A stretch of DNA of 23,880 nucleotides from an uncultured Eubacteriales bacterium (GCA_902475455.1 CABRZO010000014.1:1-23880), one strand, 5' to 3'; positions 15,525 to 23,680 are shown, counted from the first letter of the stretch. The notes: generated by a model not told the origin, from the sequence alone. Translations and numbers: made by a program.

Positions 15525-15782
15525 AAAAACTTATATTTCCCATTTCAGTGCCAAAAGCCCCCGAAATGCTCCGGTTTTTCCCGGCTATTTTCCTCCAATA
15601 AAGTGCACAAAATCTTTTTTGCCGTCCTGGAAATTCTAGTTGTTTTTCTCAATTTCTTCCCTGTTTTCGACAGCAAAAGGACTTCTTCCCATTTTAATTT
15701 CCTTATGTTATAATGCTGTATATCTGTTGTCCGTGCAATTTATAATCTGTTGTTATGATTGGTCTTGAAGGGGGTTTTTCCC
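15525..15782. other. Divergent intergenic region upstream of the LysR gene
   Basis: AT-rich region without a credible gene. It holds the probable promoter of the LysR gene near its right end (a TATAAT at 15709-15714) and another TATAAT at 15741-15746 that lacks a matching -35. No hairpin or RNA gene was recognised. Confidence 0.5.
15686..15714 (+). promoter_or_regulatory. Probable promoter of the LysR-type gene
   Basis: A perfect -10 TATAAT (15709-15714) sits 17 bp after TTCCCA (15686-15691, four of six consensus -35 bases). The start site would be near 15721, about 60 nt before the start codon. The weak -35 is common for autoregulated LysR genes. Confidence 0.5.
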
Positions 15783-16688
15783 ATGCTTGAGTTCAAACAG
15801 CTGCGCTATTTTATCGCCATTGCAGAATCATCCAGTTTCAGCAAAGCCGCGCAAAAGTTGTTTGTCACCCAGCCGGCCCTGAGCCAGCAGGTGTCCAAGC
15901 TGGAGGAGCAGCTGGGGGTCAAACTGCTGGAGCGCAACACCCGCTCCTTTCAGCTCACCGCGGCGGGCTGGGATCTGTACCACCACGCCATGCATCTTCT
16001 GCGGGAGCTGGAAAACACCGTAAACTCCGTGCTGGCTACCGACTCTTTGGGCTTTGTCAACGAGACCATCCGGGTGGCCCTGGAGGACAACATTTTCTCA
16101 CTGGTGGGCACGGGAGCCTATGAGTTTCTACAAAAGACCCGCTCCTTGTCGGAGCTGACCCTGGAATGCGTGCCGGTCATCGGCAACAGTATGCAGCAGA
16201 TCATCTCCAACGGCACCTGCGACCTGGGGGTGGCCTATCTCACCGGCCCCGCCGCTCTGACCCCTAATCTGACAGAGCGCTGTTTTCACCGGGGCTATCT
16301 GGCCCTGGCCGTCCCCAAGGGCTGGTGCACCGACTTCACCGCCCCGGCTTTTATGGAGGCCATTGACCGGGCCAACCTGTGCTATCCCGTCAACCGCTCC
16401 TATTGGCACGGGATCATGAACAGCCTGATGACCAAATACAACTACTACCCCCGGGCCACTCCCATCAGCAACTATGAGTGCGCCATCAATTATGTGATTG
16501 CGGGCAACGGCATCTTCTTTGCCCCCGAAATGCAGCTGCGGCAGCAGAACTCCGATTACTTTGACATTGTGCCCCTCTGTGACCCCCTGGCGGAATACCG
16601 GGTCAGCGTTCTCTATGCCACCCGGAACGACAGCCTGCTGCTGCGTCAAATCCTGGATCTTCTGCCGGAGGACCCCACGGACCAGTGA
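15783..16688 (+). CDS. LysR-family transcriptional regulator
   Basis: 301 residues, the usual size. The N-terminal winged helix-turn-helix is clear: LEFKQLRYFIAIAESSSFSK, then AAQKLFVTQPALSQQVSKLE as the helix-turn-helix, then GVKLLERNTRSFQLTAAG. From about residue 90 a LysR_substrate-type effector domain follows. The ATG at 15783 has AAGGGGG upstream; an in-frame TTG 24 bp earlier is less likely. It diverges from the PhlG-like operon, the classic arrangement in which a LysR regulator activates its neighbour when a substrate or breakdown product is bound. The repeated element upstream of two operons in this window is its candidate target. A strong terminator follows the gene, so it is monocistronic. 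Confidence 0.94.
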   Translation: MLEFKQLRYFIAIAESSSFSKAAQKLFVTQPALSQQVSKLEEQLGVKLLERNTRSFQLTAAGWDLYHHAMHLLRELENTVNSVLATDSLGFVNETIRVALEDNIFSLVGTGAYEFLQKTRSLSELTLECVPVIGNSMQQIISNGTCDLGVAYLTGPAALTPNLTERCFHRGYLALAVPKGWCTDFTAPAFMEAIDRANLCYPVNRSYWHGIMNSLMTKYNYYPRATPISNYECAINYVIAGNGIFFAPEMQLRQQNSDYFDIVPLCDPLAEYRVSVLYATRNDSLLLRQILDLLPEDPTDQ

Positions 16689-16761
16689 TTTGACCCGCCT
16701 TTCCTGTTCGCCCGGCCAGCCCCCGCCTTGTGCCGGTCCGCCCATCGGCTCCCCTTTGTTC

Positions 16762-16813
16762 AAAACGCTCCCCTCCCTGCGGTTTTCATCGCCGCTGGGA
16801 GGGGAGCGTTTTT
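16762..16813 (+). terminator. Intrinsic terminator of the LysR gene
   Basis: A 16-bp perfect stem (AAAACGCTCCCCTCCC at 16762-16777 with its complement at 16797-16812) runs into a T-run, TTTTT. The loop contains a further GCGG/CCGC pairing that extends the structure. It starts about 70 bp after the LysR stop and separates this gene from the two-component genes. Confidence 0.9.
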
Positions 16814-16855
16814 CCTGTTTTTCCCCCTCCGGTCCCCCGGGTTTGCAAAGAAAAA

Positions 16856-16900
16856 TCATCTTTAAAACATTTTAAAGTGTTACCCCCTGTCATCTTAAAA
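16856..16900. promoter_or_regulatory. Repeats upstream of the two-component operon
   Basis: An 18-bp inverted repeat CTTTAAAA-CA-TTTTAAAG lies at 16860-16877, and TCATCTT(T)AAAA occurs twice (16856-16867 and 16890-16900), about 34 bp apart. They sit 45-90 bp before the response-regulator start, where an autoregulating OmpR-family protein often binds. The promoter itself is not clear: TAGGAT at 16911 and TAGAAT at 16922 are possible -10 boxes with poor -35 partners. Confidence 0.4.
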
Positions 16901-16944
16901 AAAGCTGTGGTAGGATAGCATTAGAATAGGGGAGGGAATGAACC

Positions 16945-17637
16945 ATGTACAATATTCTGGTCTGCGACGACGAGCGGGACATCGTGTCCGCCATCCGCAT
17001 TTATCTCACCGGCGAAGGCTATCAGGTGCTGGAGGCCTACTCCGGTGCCCAGGCCCTGGAGATCATTCAGCAGGAAAAGGTGGATCTGGTGCTCATGGAT
17101 ATCATGATGCCGGAGATGGACGGCCTCACCGCCGTGGCCAAGATCCGGGAAAAGAGCAATGTGCCGGTGCTGTTTCTGTCCGCCAAGAGTGAGGACACCG
17201 ACAAGATCCTGGGGCTCAATATCGGCGCCGACGACTACATCACCAAACCCTTTAATCCGGTGGAGCTGTGCGCCCGGGTCCGCAGCCATCTGCGCCGGTA
17301 TATGTTCCTGGGGGGCGTCTCCCAGGAGACCTCCACCCTCCGGGTGGGGGGCATCGTGCTGGATGACGAGAGCAAATCCGTCACCCTGGACGGAGAGCCC
17401 GTCAACCTCACCCCCCTGGAGTACAGCATTTTGAAACTGCTGATGGAGAGCCCCGGAAAGGTGTTTTCCTCTGACGAAATCTATCAGGCGGTGTGGAGCG
17501 ACACCCCTTACGGCGCCAACGCCACCGTGGCGGTCCACATCCGGCATCTGCGGGAAAAGCTGGAGATCGACCCGGCCAACCCCCGCTATCTGAAGGTACT
17601 CTGGGGACACGGCTATAAAATGGAGGCAGATCATTGA
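16945..17637 (+). CDS. OmpR/PhoB-family response regulator
   Basis: 230 residues. Receiver domain 1-115: acidic pair Asp8-Asp9, phospho-acceptor Asp52 in LVLMDIMMPEMDG, Ser79 and Lys101 in the switch motif TKPFNP. DNA-binding winged helix 130-227: LTPLEYSILKLLMESPGKVFS, then VAVHIRHLREKLE (recognition helix) and the C-terminal hairpin LWGHGYKME. These are textbook features of VanR/PhoB-like regulators. The ATG at 16945 has GGGGAGGG upstream. The stop overlaps the histidine kinase start by one base (TGATG), so the two genes are coupled. It is not obviously linked to the catabolic operon, and no ABC exporter or resistance gene lies alongside to suggest its stimulus. Confidence 0.96.
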   Translation: MYNILVCDDERDIVSAIRIYLTGEGYQVLEAYSGAQALEIIQQEKVDLVLMDIMMPEMDGLTAVAKIREKSNVPVLFLSAKSEDTDKILGLNIGADDYITKPFNPVELCARVRSHLRRYMFLGGVSQETSTLRVGGIVLDDESKSVTLDGEPVNLTPLEYSILKLLMESPGKVFSSDEIYQAVWSDTPYGANATVAVHIRHLREKLEIDPANPRYLKVLWGHGYKMEADH

Positions 17638-19667
17638 TGAAACTTGCCCGATATTCCCCCATTCGATTTCTGGCGGCGCTGATCTGCCTGGTCTGTATTA
17701 CCTTGGGCACCGTGAGCTCTGTGGCAATCTCCCAGATCACCCGATACGGAGGTTATCAGGGAAATTGCGACGATTTTATCAACAGCATGATGTCGCTGTC
17801 GGTACAGGAGGATATTTATGCGGTATCCCGCTATTATTCCCTGTTGATGAGCGGCCTGCCCTGGACGGAACAGATGGTCAGCGACCATATGAACGCTTTT
17901 TCCCGGGAAAACACCAATTTTTTCTTTACGGTAAAGGATTACAGCACCGGGGAGCTGCTGCTGAGTAATTACAACGAGGAATTCCGCTGCTCCAGCAGCC
18001 AGGAATACTATCTCTCTGCTGCGGATCTCTACGAGTATTACGGCTATGACGGAGTCACCTACTATGACTACGCCACCAATGAGCCCGTGGAAGAATCTGC
18101 GGAGCTCACCAATATCACCGGCCAGGTGGCCGACAGCAGCCTGCGCCATGTCATCATCACCGGCTATGTATCCCAAGACTTTCACGCCGTGGACAAATAC
18201 ACCCAGATTTATGACATTGGCCAGACCCTCTATTATGGGCGTTCCACCGTCATTCTGGTTGTGGTCGTCTGCGCCCTGGTATTTCTGATCCTTTTCTGCC
18301 TGCTGCTCTATGGCGCCGGACGCCGACCCAACACCGATGAAATCCGGCTGCGGCTGTTGGATCGGTTCCCTTGGGACGTGACGCTGCTGCTGGGGGTGGG
18401 CTTTGCCATTTTGGAATGGTACCTCTGGAAATTCTTTATCCGGGCCTGCGCCGCCTCCTTCTACTCCATCTATGGCCGCAACATCTATCTGGCCGCCGCT
18501 CTGGCCGCCATCTATGGAGGTGGGCTGATTCTACTGATGTTTACCACCTTTGCCGCCCGGTGCAAAACCCGGGGCTGGCTGAAAAACTGTCTGATCTACC
18601 GCGCACTCAGCCGGTTGGACAGGCTGCTGCACCATCCTCTGGGCCGGCTTGCGCAGTTGCTGCGCTCCCTGCCCCTGGTCTGGAAAACCGTTCTGTTCTG
18701 CGGCTGTGTCATCGCCGTGGAGGCTCTGTGCCTCTATCAACTGTTCTGGGACGGCTCGGTGCTGCCCATCGTCCTGCTTAACGCGGCGGTAACGCTGGTG
18801 CTACTCTCTTCCTCCGTCAACCTGAAGAAGCTGCAGCAGGCCTGTCGGGCCATCGCCGACGGCGACATGGAGCACCGGGTGGATACCAGCCACATGTTCC
18901 TGGACTTCCGGGCCCAGGGTGAAGATCTCAACCGCATCGGCTCCGGCATCGCCGTAGCGGTGGAAGAAAAGCTCAAATCCGAGCGCTTCAAGACCGAGCT
19001 CATTACCAACGTGTCCCACGACCTGAAAACCCCTCTGACCAGCATTGTCAACTATGTGGACCTGCTCAGCAAGCTGGACCTGCCCCAGGATGCCCGGGCC
19101 TATGTGGAAGTACTGCGCCGCCAGTCCGCCCGGCTGAAAAAGCTGACGGAGGACCTGGTGGAGGCCTCCAAGGCCTCCACCGGCAACCTGAGCGTGGAGA
19201 TCACCACCGTCAATCTGGGCGAGTTGGTCAGCCAGGTCACCGGCGAGTACGAGGACCGGTTCCAGAAGGCGGGGCTGCACCCGGTGCTCCAGCTGCCGGA
19301 GGACAAGATTCCCGCCCTGGGAGACGGTCGCTACCTGTGGCGCATTATGGACAATCTCTTCAGCAATGTGTGCAAATATGCCCTGTCCGGCACCCGGGTC
19401 TACATCGACGCCACCATTTTAGAGGGCTGTGCCGTCATCGACGTGAAAAACATCTCCCGGGACCGGCTCAACGTCAGCGCCGACGAGCTGATGGAGCGCT
19501 TTGTCCGGGGTGACAGCTCCCGGAACACCGAGGGCAGCGGCCTGGGTCTGTCCATTGCCCGCAGTCTGGCGGAGCTGATGGGGGGCAAGCTGTCCCTCAC
19601 CGTGGACGGAGATCTGTTCAAGGCGGAGATGCGGCTGCCTCTGACCCCCCAGAAATCCGCCGACTAA
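17637..19667 (+). CDS. Multi-TM sensor histidine kinase
   Basis: 676 residues. A first membrane span (about 10-31) is followed by an extracytoplasmic domain (about 32-200) rich in Tyr, Ser and acidic residues with no family I recognise. Five more spans come next (about 204-226, 248-265, 283-305, 351-370 and 376-394), then a HAMP-like linker LKKLQQACRAIADGDMEHR and a cytoplasmic kinase core. H box: NVSHDLKTPLTSI with phospho-acceptor His461. N box begins at Asp572 (DNLFSN) and the G box is EGSGLGLSI. The core is VanS/PhoR-like. The ATG at 17637 overlaps the regulator stop, with GGAGG ten bases upstream; an in-frame TTG just before it is unlikely. The extra block of spans between sensor and kinase is unusual and may itself sense lipid, envelope stress or a membrane partner. 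Confidence 0.95.
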   Translation: MKLARYSPIRFLAALICLVCITLGTVSSVAISQITRYGGYQGNCDDFINSMMSLSVQEDIYAVSRYYSLLMSGLPWTEQMVSDHMNAFSRENTNFFFTVKDYSTGELLLSNYNEEFRCSSSQEYYLSAADLYEYYGYDGVTYYDYATNEPVEESAELTNITGQVADSSLRHVIITGYVSQDFHAVDKYTQIYDIGQTLYYGRSTVILVVVVCALVFLILFCLLLYGAGRRPNTDEIRLRLLDRFPWDVTLLLGVGFAILEWYLWKFFIRACAASFYSIYGRNIYLAAALAAIYGGGLILLMFTTFAARCKTRGWLKNCLIYRALSRLDRLLHHPLGRLAQLLRSLPLVWKTVLFCGCVIAVEALCLYQLFWDGSVLPIVLLNAAVTLVLLSSSVNLKKLQQACRAIADGDMEHRVDTSHMFLDFRAQGEDLNRIGSGIAVAVEEKLKSERFKTELITNVSHDLKTPLTSIVNYVDLLSKLDLPQDARAYVEVLRRQSARLKKLTEDLVEASKASTGNLSVEITTVNLGELVSQVTGEYEDRFQKAGLHPVLQLPEDKIPALGDGRYLWRIMDNLFSNVCKYALSGTRVYIDATILEGCAVIDVKNISRDRLNVSADELMERFVRGDSSRNTEGSGLGLSIARSLAELMGGKLSLTVDGDLFKAEMRLPLTPQKSAD

Positions 19668-19720
19668 CTTACCCCTCCCCTTCCCGTTGGATCCTCCCCC
19701 TCTCAACGGGCTGACAAAAG

Positions 19721-19758
19721 ACGCCCCCCGGATCGGAAAGTTCCGATCCGGGGGGCGT
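19721..19758. terminator. Shared hairpin between convergent kinase and EF-G-like genes
   Basis: An 18-bp perfect stem (ACGCCCCCCGGATCGGAA at 19721-19738 with its complement 19741-19758) around a two-base loop lies between two gene ends that face each other. Short T-runs follow in both directions (TTGTGTTT on the plus strand, CTTTTG on the minus), so it probably ends both transcripts. A weaker CCCGTTG/CAACGGG hairpin lies just before it (19683-19710). Confidence 0.75.
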
Positions 19759-19781
19759 TGTGTTTCTGGAAAAGGTCGGCC

Positions 19782-21851
19782 TTACTCCGCCTGCATGGCC
19801 TTGGCCTCCTCAATGGCCTTGGCCTGGGCGGCGGGGGGGCAGTCCTCATAGCGGACAAAGTGGAAGGTGAAGGTGCCCCGGCTCTGGGTCATGGCCCGGA
19901 GCTCGATGGCATAGCTGGTCATCTCGGCCATGGGGACCTCGGCCTCAATCACCTGCTCCCCGTCCTCGGTGGGGGTCATACCCATGACGCGGCCCCGGCG
20001 CTTGTTCAGATCGCCGATGACGTCGCCCATGTAGCTGTCGGGCACGGTGACCTTCAGCTCACCCACCGGCTCCATCATCACCGGGTTGGCCTCGGGCAGG
20101 GCGGCCTTGTAGGCCAGCTGGGCCGCGGTCTTGAAGGCGATTTCAGAGGAGTCCACGGGATGATAGGATCCATCATAGAGCACGGCCTTCAGATTCACCA
20201 CGGGGTAGCCCGCCAGAACGCCGTGCTGGCAGGCCTCCCGGAGGCCCTTTTCCACGGCGGGGAAGAAGTTCTTGGGCACGCTGCCGCCGAACACTTCCTC
20301 TTCAAAGACCATATCCTCGCTGTCGCAGGGCTCGAAGCGGATCCAGACGTCGCCGAACTGGCCGCTGCCGCCGGTCTGCTTCTTGTGGCGGCCCTGCTTG
20401 GACACGGTCTTGCGGATCTTCTCCCGGTAGGCCACTCTGGGCTCCTGGAGCAGAGCCTCCACGCCGAAGCGGCTCTTCAGCTTGGACACCAGCACGTCGA
20501 TCTGGATGTCGCCGGCGGCGGTGATGACCATCTGATGGGTCTCGGCGTTGTTGGTGACGGTAAAGGAGGGGTCCTCCTCATTGAGGCGCTGGAGGCCGGC
20601 GGCCACCTTGTCCTCCTGGCCCCGGGTCTTGGGGACGATGGCCTTGGCAAAGTTGGGCTCGGCAAAGGCGATACCCTCAAACTTCACGGGACGGCGGCTG
20701 TCGCAGAGGGTGTCGCCAGTCTTGACCCGGTCCATCTTGGCAATGGCGCCAATGTCGCCGCAACCCAGCTCCTTGACCTCGGTGGCCTTCTTGCCCCGCA
20801 TCACATAGAGCCGGCCCAGCTTTTCGGTGTTGCCGGTGGTGACGTCCAACAGGGACAGGTCCGGGGTCAGGGTTCCGGAGAGCACCTTGACATAGGAATA
20901 CTTGCCATACTGGTCCGCAGTGGTCTTGAACACCAGGGCGGCGGGCATGGCGCCGGGGGCGACGACAAACTCGTCGGGCTCCCCGTTGTCGTCGGTAACC
21001 ATCTCGGCGGGGGCGTCCATGGGGCTGGGGGCCAGGTCGATGATGGCGTTGATCAGAGCCATGGTGCCCAGGCCGGTGAGGGCGCTGCCGCAGAATACAG
21101 GCACCAGACTGCCGTCCTTGACGCCCGTCCGCAGGCCCTGGAGGACCTCGGCGTAGGAGAAGCTCTCGCCGTTGAAGAATTTCTCCATGAACTCCTCGCT
21201 GGTCTCGGCCACGGACTCCATCAGAGCCTCATACTGCTCTTCCACCACGGACACCTTGTCCTCGGGGACGGGAATCTCCTTGCGCTGGCCGTTTTCCATG
21301 GTGTAGGCCCGCTTATTCAGAATATCCACGATGCCGATGACATGCTTGCCCTCGTCCCAGATGGGAATCACCAGGGGGGCGATGGTGCGGCCGAAATGCT
21401 CCCGGAGGGTGGCAAAGGCGCCGTTGAAGTCGCCGTTGTCCTCATCGCTCTTGGAGACGTAGATGAACCGGGGCATCTTGTGCTGGTTCAGGTACTTCCA
21501 GGCCCGCTCGGTACCCACGCTGAGACCGCTCTTAGAATCACAGACGATGATGCCCAGCTCCGCCACCCGAAGGGCCTCCTGCACATCACCGGAGAAGTCA
21601 TAGTTACCCGGCGTATCCAAAACGTTGATTTTGCATCCGTTATACTCCACGGGAGCCACAGCGGTGGAAATAGAGATCTGACGTTTGGTCTCCTCGGCGT
21701 CGTAGTCGCACACGGTGTTGCCGTCGGTGGTCCGGCCCTGACGGTCCAGAACCCCGGTCATGTACAGCATATTCTCCACCAGGGTGGTCTTGCCGTTGCC
21801 GCCATGGCCCAGCAGGGCGACGTTTCGGATGTTTTGCACGGAATAGCTCAT
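19782..21851 (-). CDS. EF-G-like GTPase (FusA2-type paralogue)
   Basis: 689 residues with the full EF-G domain order: GTPase domain (1-270), domain II, III, IV and V. It is a paralogue rather than the main elongation factor G. The P-loop is GHGGNGKTT (15-23; standard EF-G has AHIDAGKTT). The G3 motif is DTPGNYDF (79-86), with Asn83 where EF-G has the catalytic His. The G4 motif is SKSD (133-136) for NKMD. Similar loss of the His is seen in other EF-G-like proteins of Firmicutes and Actinobacteria, so GTP hydrolysis is probably slow or differently triggered. Role unknown; ribosome rescue or stress translation are proposed for relatives. The ATG at 21851 has AAGGAGAG upstream. Monocistronic, with a promoter at 21932-21960. 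Confidence 0.93.
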   Translation of the reverse strand: MSYSVQNIRNVALLGHGGNGKTTLVENMLYMTGVLDRQGRTTDGNTVCDYDAEETKRQISISTAVAPVEYNGCKINVLDTPGNYDFSGDVQEALRVAELGIIVCDSKSGLSVGTERAWKYLNQHKMPRFIYVSKSDEDNGDFNGAFATLREHFGRTIAPLVIPIWDEGKHVIGIVDILNKRAYTMENGQRKEIPVPEDKVSVVEEQYEALMESVAETSEEFMEKFFNGESFSYAEVLQGLRTGVKDGSLVPVFCGSALTGLGTMALINAIIDLAPSPMDAPAEMVTDDNGEPDEFVVAPGAMPAALVFKTTADQYGKYSYVKVLSGTLTPDLSLLDVTTGNTEKLGRLYVMRGKKATEVKELGCGDIGAIAKMDRVKTGDTLCDSRRPVKFEGIAFAEPNFAKAIVPKTRGQEDKVAAGLQRLNEEDPSFTVTNNAETHQMVITAAGDIQIDVLVSKLKSRFGVEALLQEPRVAYREKIRKTVSKQGRHKKQTGGSGQFGDVWIRFEPCDSEDMVFEEEVFGGSVPKNFFPAVEKGLREACQHGVLAGYPVVNLKAVLYDGSYHPVDSSEIAFKTAAQLAYKAALPEANPVMMEPVGELKVTVPDSYMGDVIGDLNKRRGRVMGMTPTEDGEQVIEAEVPMAEMTSYAIELRAMTQSRGTFTFHFVRYEDCPPAAQAKAIEEAKAMQAE

Positions 21852-21931
21852 GGTTGCTTCTCTCCTTACATAGGTTGGTTCATGGCGAATTAAACAAGCA
21901 AAACTTGTGTTTTTCCTCCATCATTAGGCAC

Positions 21932-21960
21932 ATTATACATCAACGTCTTCCGGAATACAA
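21932..21960 (-). promoter_or_regulatory. Promoter of the EF-G-like gene
   Basis: On the minus strand TATAAT (21937-21932) lies 17 bp after TTGTAT (21960-21955), which shares the TTG of the consensus. The start site would be near 21925, about 75 nt before the start codon. Confidence 0.5.
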
Positions 21961-22046
21961 GAGATTATTTTCGTTTTCTCACAAATAGGGCCCCTTTAAG
22001 TCTTTTGTTTTTTAGCATTTCGCTCAATTTCGTCTCAACTTGTGGC

Positions 22047-22075
22047 TTGTTCCCCTCCGCTATCTGTGATAAAAT
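22047..22075 (+). promoter_or_regulatory. Promoter of the SDR gene
   Basis: TTGTTC (22047-22052), a 17-bp spacer and TAAAAT (22070-22075) with the extended TGA just before the -10. The predicted start site near 22082 gives a leader of about 90 nt. Confidence 0.6.
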
Positions 22076-22109
22076 AGACATAAATTAACAGCTGCAACGG
22101 GCTGTTTCG

Positions 22110-22147
22110 CGCTCCGGAGGGATGCCTGCACCCCACAGGCCGGAGCG
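22110..22147 (+). promoter_or_regulatory. Leader hairpin before the SDR gene
   Basis: CGCTCCGG (22110-22117) pairs with CCGGAGCG (22140-22147), with an alternative inner GCCTG/CAGGC pairing sharing the C at 22140. It ends a few bases before the AAAGGAGG ribosome site, so folding could affect translation. No known riboswitch class was recognised. Confidence 0.4.
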
Positions 22148-22170
22148 TCTGCAAAGGAGGTCCCATCCAT

Positions 22171-22905
22171 ATGAGCACTGTATTCATCACCGGGGGCAGC
22201 CGGGGCATCGGCGCCGCCGTGGCCCGCACCTTCGCCTACAAGGGCTGGAGCGTGGCCTTCAGCTATCTAAACTCGGAATCCGAGGCCTCCGACCTCCAGC
22301 AGGAGCTGGCCCAGCGGGGTGTAGGGGCCCTGGCGGTGAAGGCCGACGTGTCCGATCCGGACCAGGCCGCCGAGTTCATTCGCATCGCCTGCCGGCACCT
22401 GCGGGAGCCTGACGCCCTGGTGTGCTGCGCCGGCATCGCCCTGCCCCAGGACGTGCTCACCCATGTCTCCGACGAGGACTGGCGCCGGGTCTTTGCCGTC
22501 AACGTGGACGGGCTTTTCTACACGGTCCGGGCCGCCCTGCCCTATTTTATCCGGCGCAAAAGCGGCGCCATTGTCACCCTGAGCTCCATGTGGGGCCAGG
22601 TGGGGGGCAGCTGCGAGGTGGCCTACTCCGCCTCCAAGGGGGCGGTCATCGCCTTCACCAAGGCCCTGGCCAAGGAGGTGGGCCCCTCGGGCATCCGGGT
22701 CAACTGCGTGGCCCCGGGGGTCATTGACACCGATATGAACGCCCATCTGACCCCGGAAGATCTCAAGGCCCTGGCGGAGGAAACCCCCCTGGGCCGCATC
22801 GGCGCCCCCTACGAGGTGGCCCGGTGCGTCCGCTACCTCTGCTCCGACGGCTCCGAGTTTATCACCGGCCAGGTCATCGCCCCCAACGGCGGCATTGTGA
22901 TCTGA
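22171..22905 (+). CDS. Short-chain dehydrogenase/reductase (FabG-like)
   Basis: 244 residues, the classical SDR size. The NAD(P) motif TGGSRGIG is at residues 7-14; DV follows beta-4. The usual NNAG is CCAG here (ALVCCAGIA), and the catalytic tetrad appears complete: Asn in FAVNVDG, Ser139 in LSSMWGQ, Tyr152 and Lys156 in YSASK. The PG motif after beta-6 (CVAPGVIDTDM) and the C-terminal FITGQVIAPNGG are typical of 3-oxoacyl-ACP reductase-like enzymes. No fatty-acid genes are adjacent, so it may reduce another ketone or oxidise an alcohol. The ATG at 22171 has AAAGGAGG ten bases upstream. The next gene begins 19 bp after its stop and is probably co-transcribed. Confidence 0.93.
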   Translation: MSTVFITGGSRGIGAAVARTFAYKGWSVAFSYLNSESEASDLQQELAQRGVGALAVKADVSDPDQAAEFIRIACRHLREPDALVCCAGIALPQDVLTHVSDEDWRRVFAVNVDGLFYTVRAALPYFIRRKSGAIVTLSSMWGQVGGSCEVAYSASKGAVIAFTKALAKEVGPSGIRVNCVAPGVIDTDMNAHLTPEDLKALAEETPLGRIGAPYEVARCVRYLCSDGSEFITGQVIAPNGGIVI

Positions 22906-22924
22906 GGCATTTTAAGGAGAATAT

Positions 22925-23680
22925 ATGCATTTGACCTTTTGCGACCCCGGATTGGAGTATAGTCTGAACCACATTCTGGACTTTCAGTCCGAGGAAATGA
23001 GCGATTATTGGCGGGATGGTTTATTTTTCTTCTACCCTCAACTGAATCGAAACCACTTTGATCAGCTGGACTTGCCCTCCAAGCAGTGCTATTTGCAGGA
23101 AGAGCTGGCGGCTGTCTATCGGGAAAGCCAAAGTCTGATCGCTGAAAAGCGGGAAACATATCAGTCCTGTTGGGAAAAACACCGCCCTCTGGTGGAAGCC
23201 GCTTTTTCCGATGCTTTTGATCTGGACACCAAAACGCTGTTCAATCATCTCACCGCCAATATTACCCTAAATCCCATCTGTCCCCGTTATTTGGATCAGC
23301 AGACCTTTGATCTGTTTTACCGGAACAGTCCCCAGGGCGCTTTGGGCATGTCTCTGCATGAGATGACCCATTTTCTGTGGTTTCACGTCTGGAACCAGCA
23401 GTTTCAAGACTCCCCTGCCGAGTACGAATCCCCTAGTCTGAAATGGATATTCAGCGAGATGGCGGTAGTCCCCATTCTAGCGGATGAGCGGCTGGCAGAA
23501 ATCAATCCCTATCGGGACCAATGCGCATACGATTACTTTTACACCATGACAGTGGAGGGTACTTCAGTGCTGGAGACCATGGAAACACTGTATCGCAGCC
23601 TGCCTATGGTGGCCTTTATGGAACAGGGCTACACCTGGTGCCTCCAGCATGAGCCGGAGATTCGGAGACAGATGAGGTAG
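22925..23680 (+). CDS. Unrecognised protein with HExxH metal-binding motif
   Basis: 251 residues, no signal peptide or membrane span, so cytoplasmic. I do not recognise the family. It has a zinc-protease-like motif HEMTH (His145, Glu146, His149) within a helix MSLHEMTHFLWFHVW, followed 28 residues later by Glu178 in FSEMAV, the spacing and kind of third ligand seen in gluzincin-type metallopeptidases. Before it comes a helical, acidic segment (about 55-110); after it, a segment rich in Tyr, Met and Glu. The ATG at 22925 has AAGGAG five bases upstream, 19 bp after the SDR stop. Base composition looks less GC-rich than the SDR gene, hinting at a separate origin. It may be a peptidase or a non-peptidase metal hydrolase. 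Confidence 0.8.
   Translation: MHLTFCDPGLEYSLNHILDFQSEEMSDYWRDGLFFFYPQLNRNHFDQLDLPSKQCYLQEELAAVYRESQSLIAEKRETYQSCWEKHRPLVEAAFSDAFDLDTKTLFNHLTANITLNPICPRYLDQQTFDLFYRNSPQGALGMSLHEMTHFLWFHVWNQQFQDSPAEYESPSLKWIFSEMAVVPILADERLAEINPYRDQCAYDYFYTMTVEGTSVLETMETLYRSLPMVAFMEQGYTWCLQHEPEIRRQMR

Noticed and set aside
13197..15713. 838-codon plus-strand open frame opposite the VOC and PhlG-like genes
   Set aside because: Antisense shadow of convincing genes that have ribosome sites and conserved motifs; its own translation resembles no protein family.
19758..21893. 711-codon plus-strand open frame opposite the EF-G-like gene
   Set aside because: Low-complexity Gly/Leu/His translation and complete overlap with a clear EF-G-like gene.
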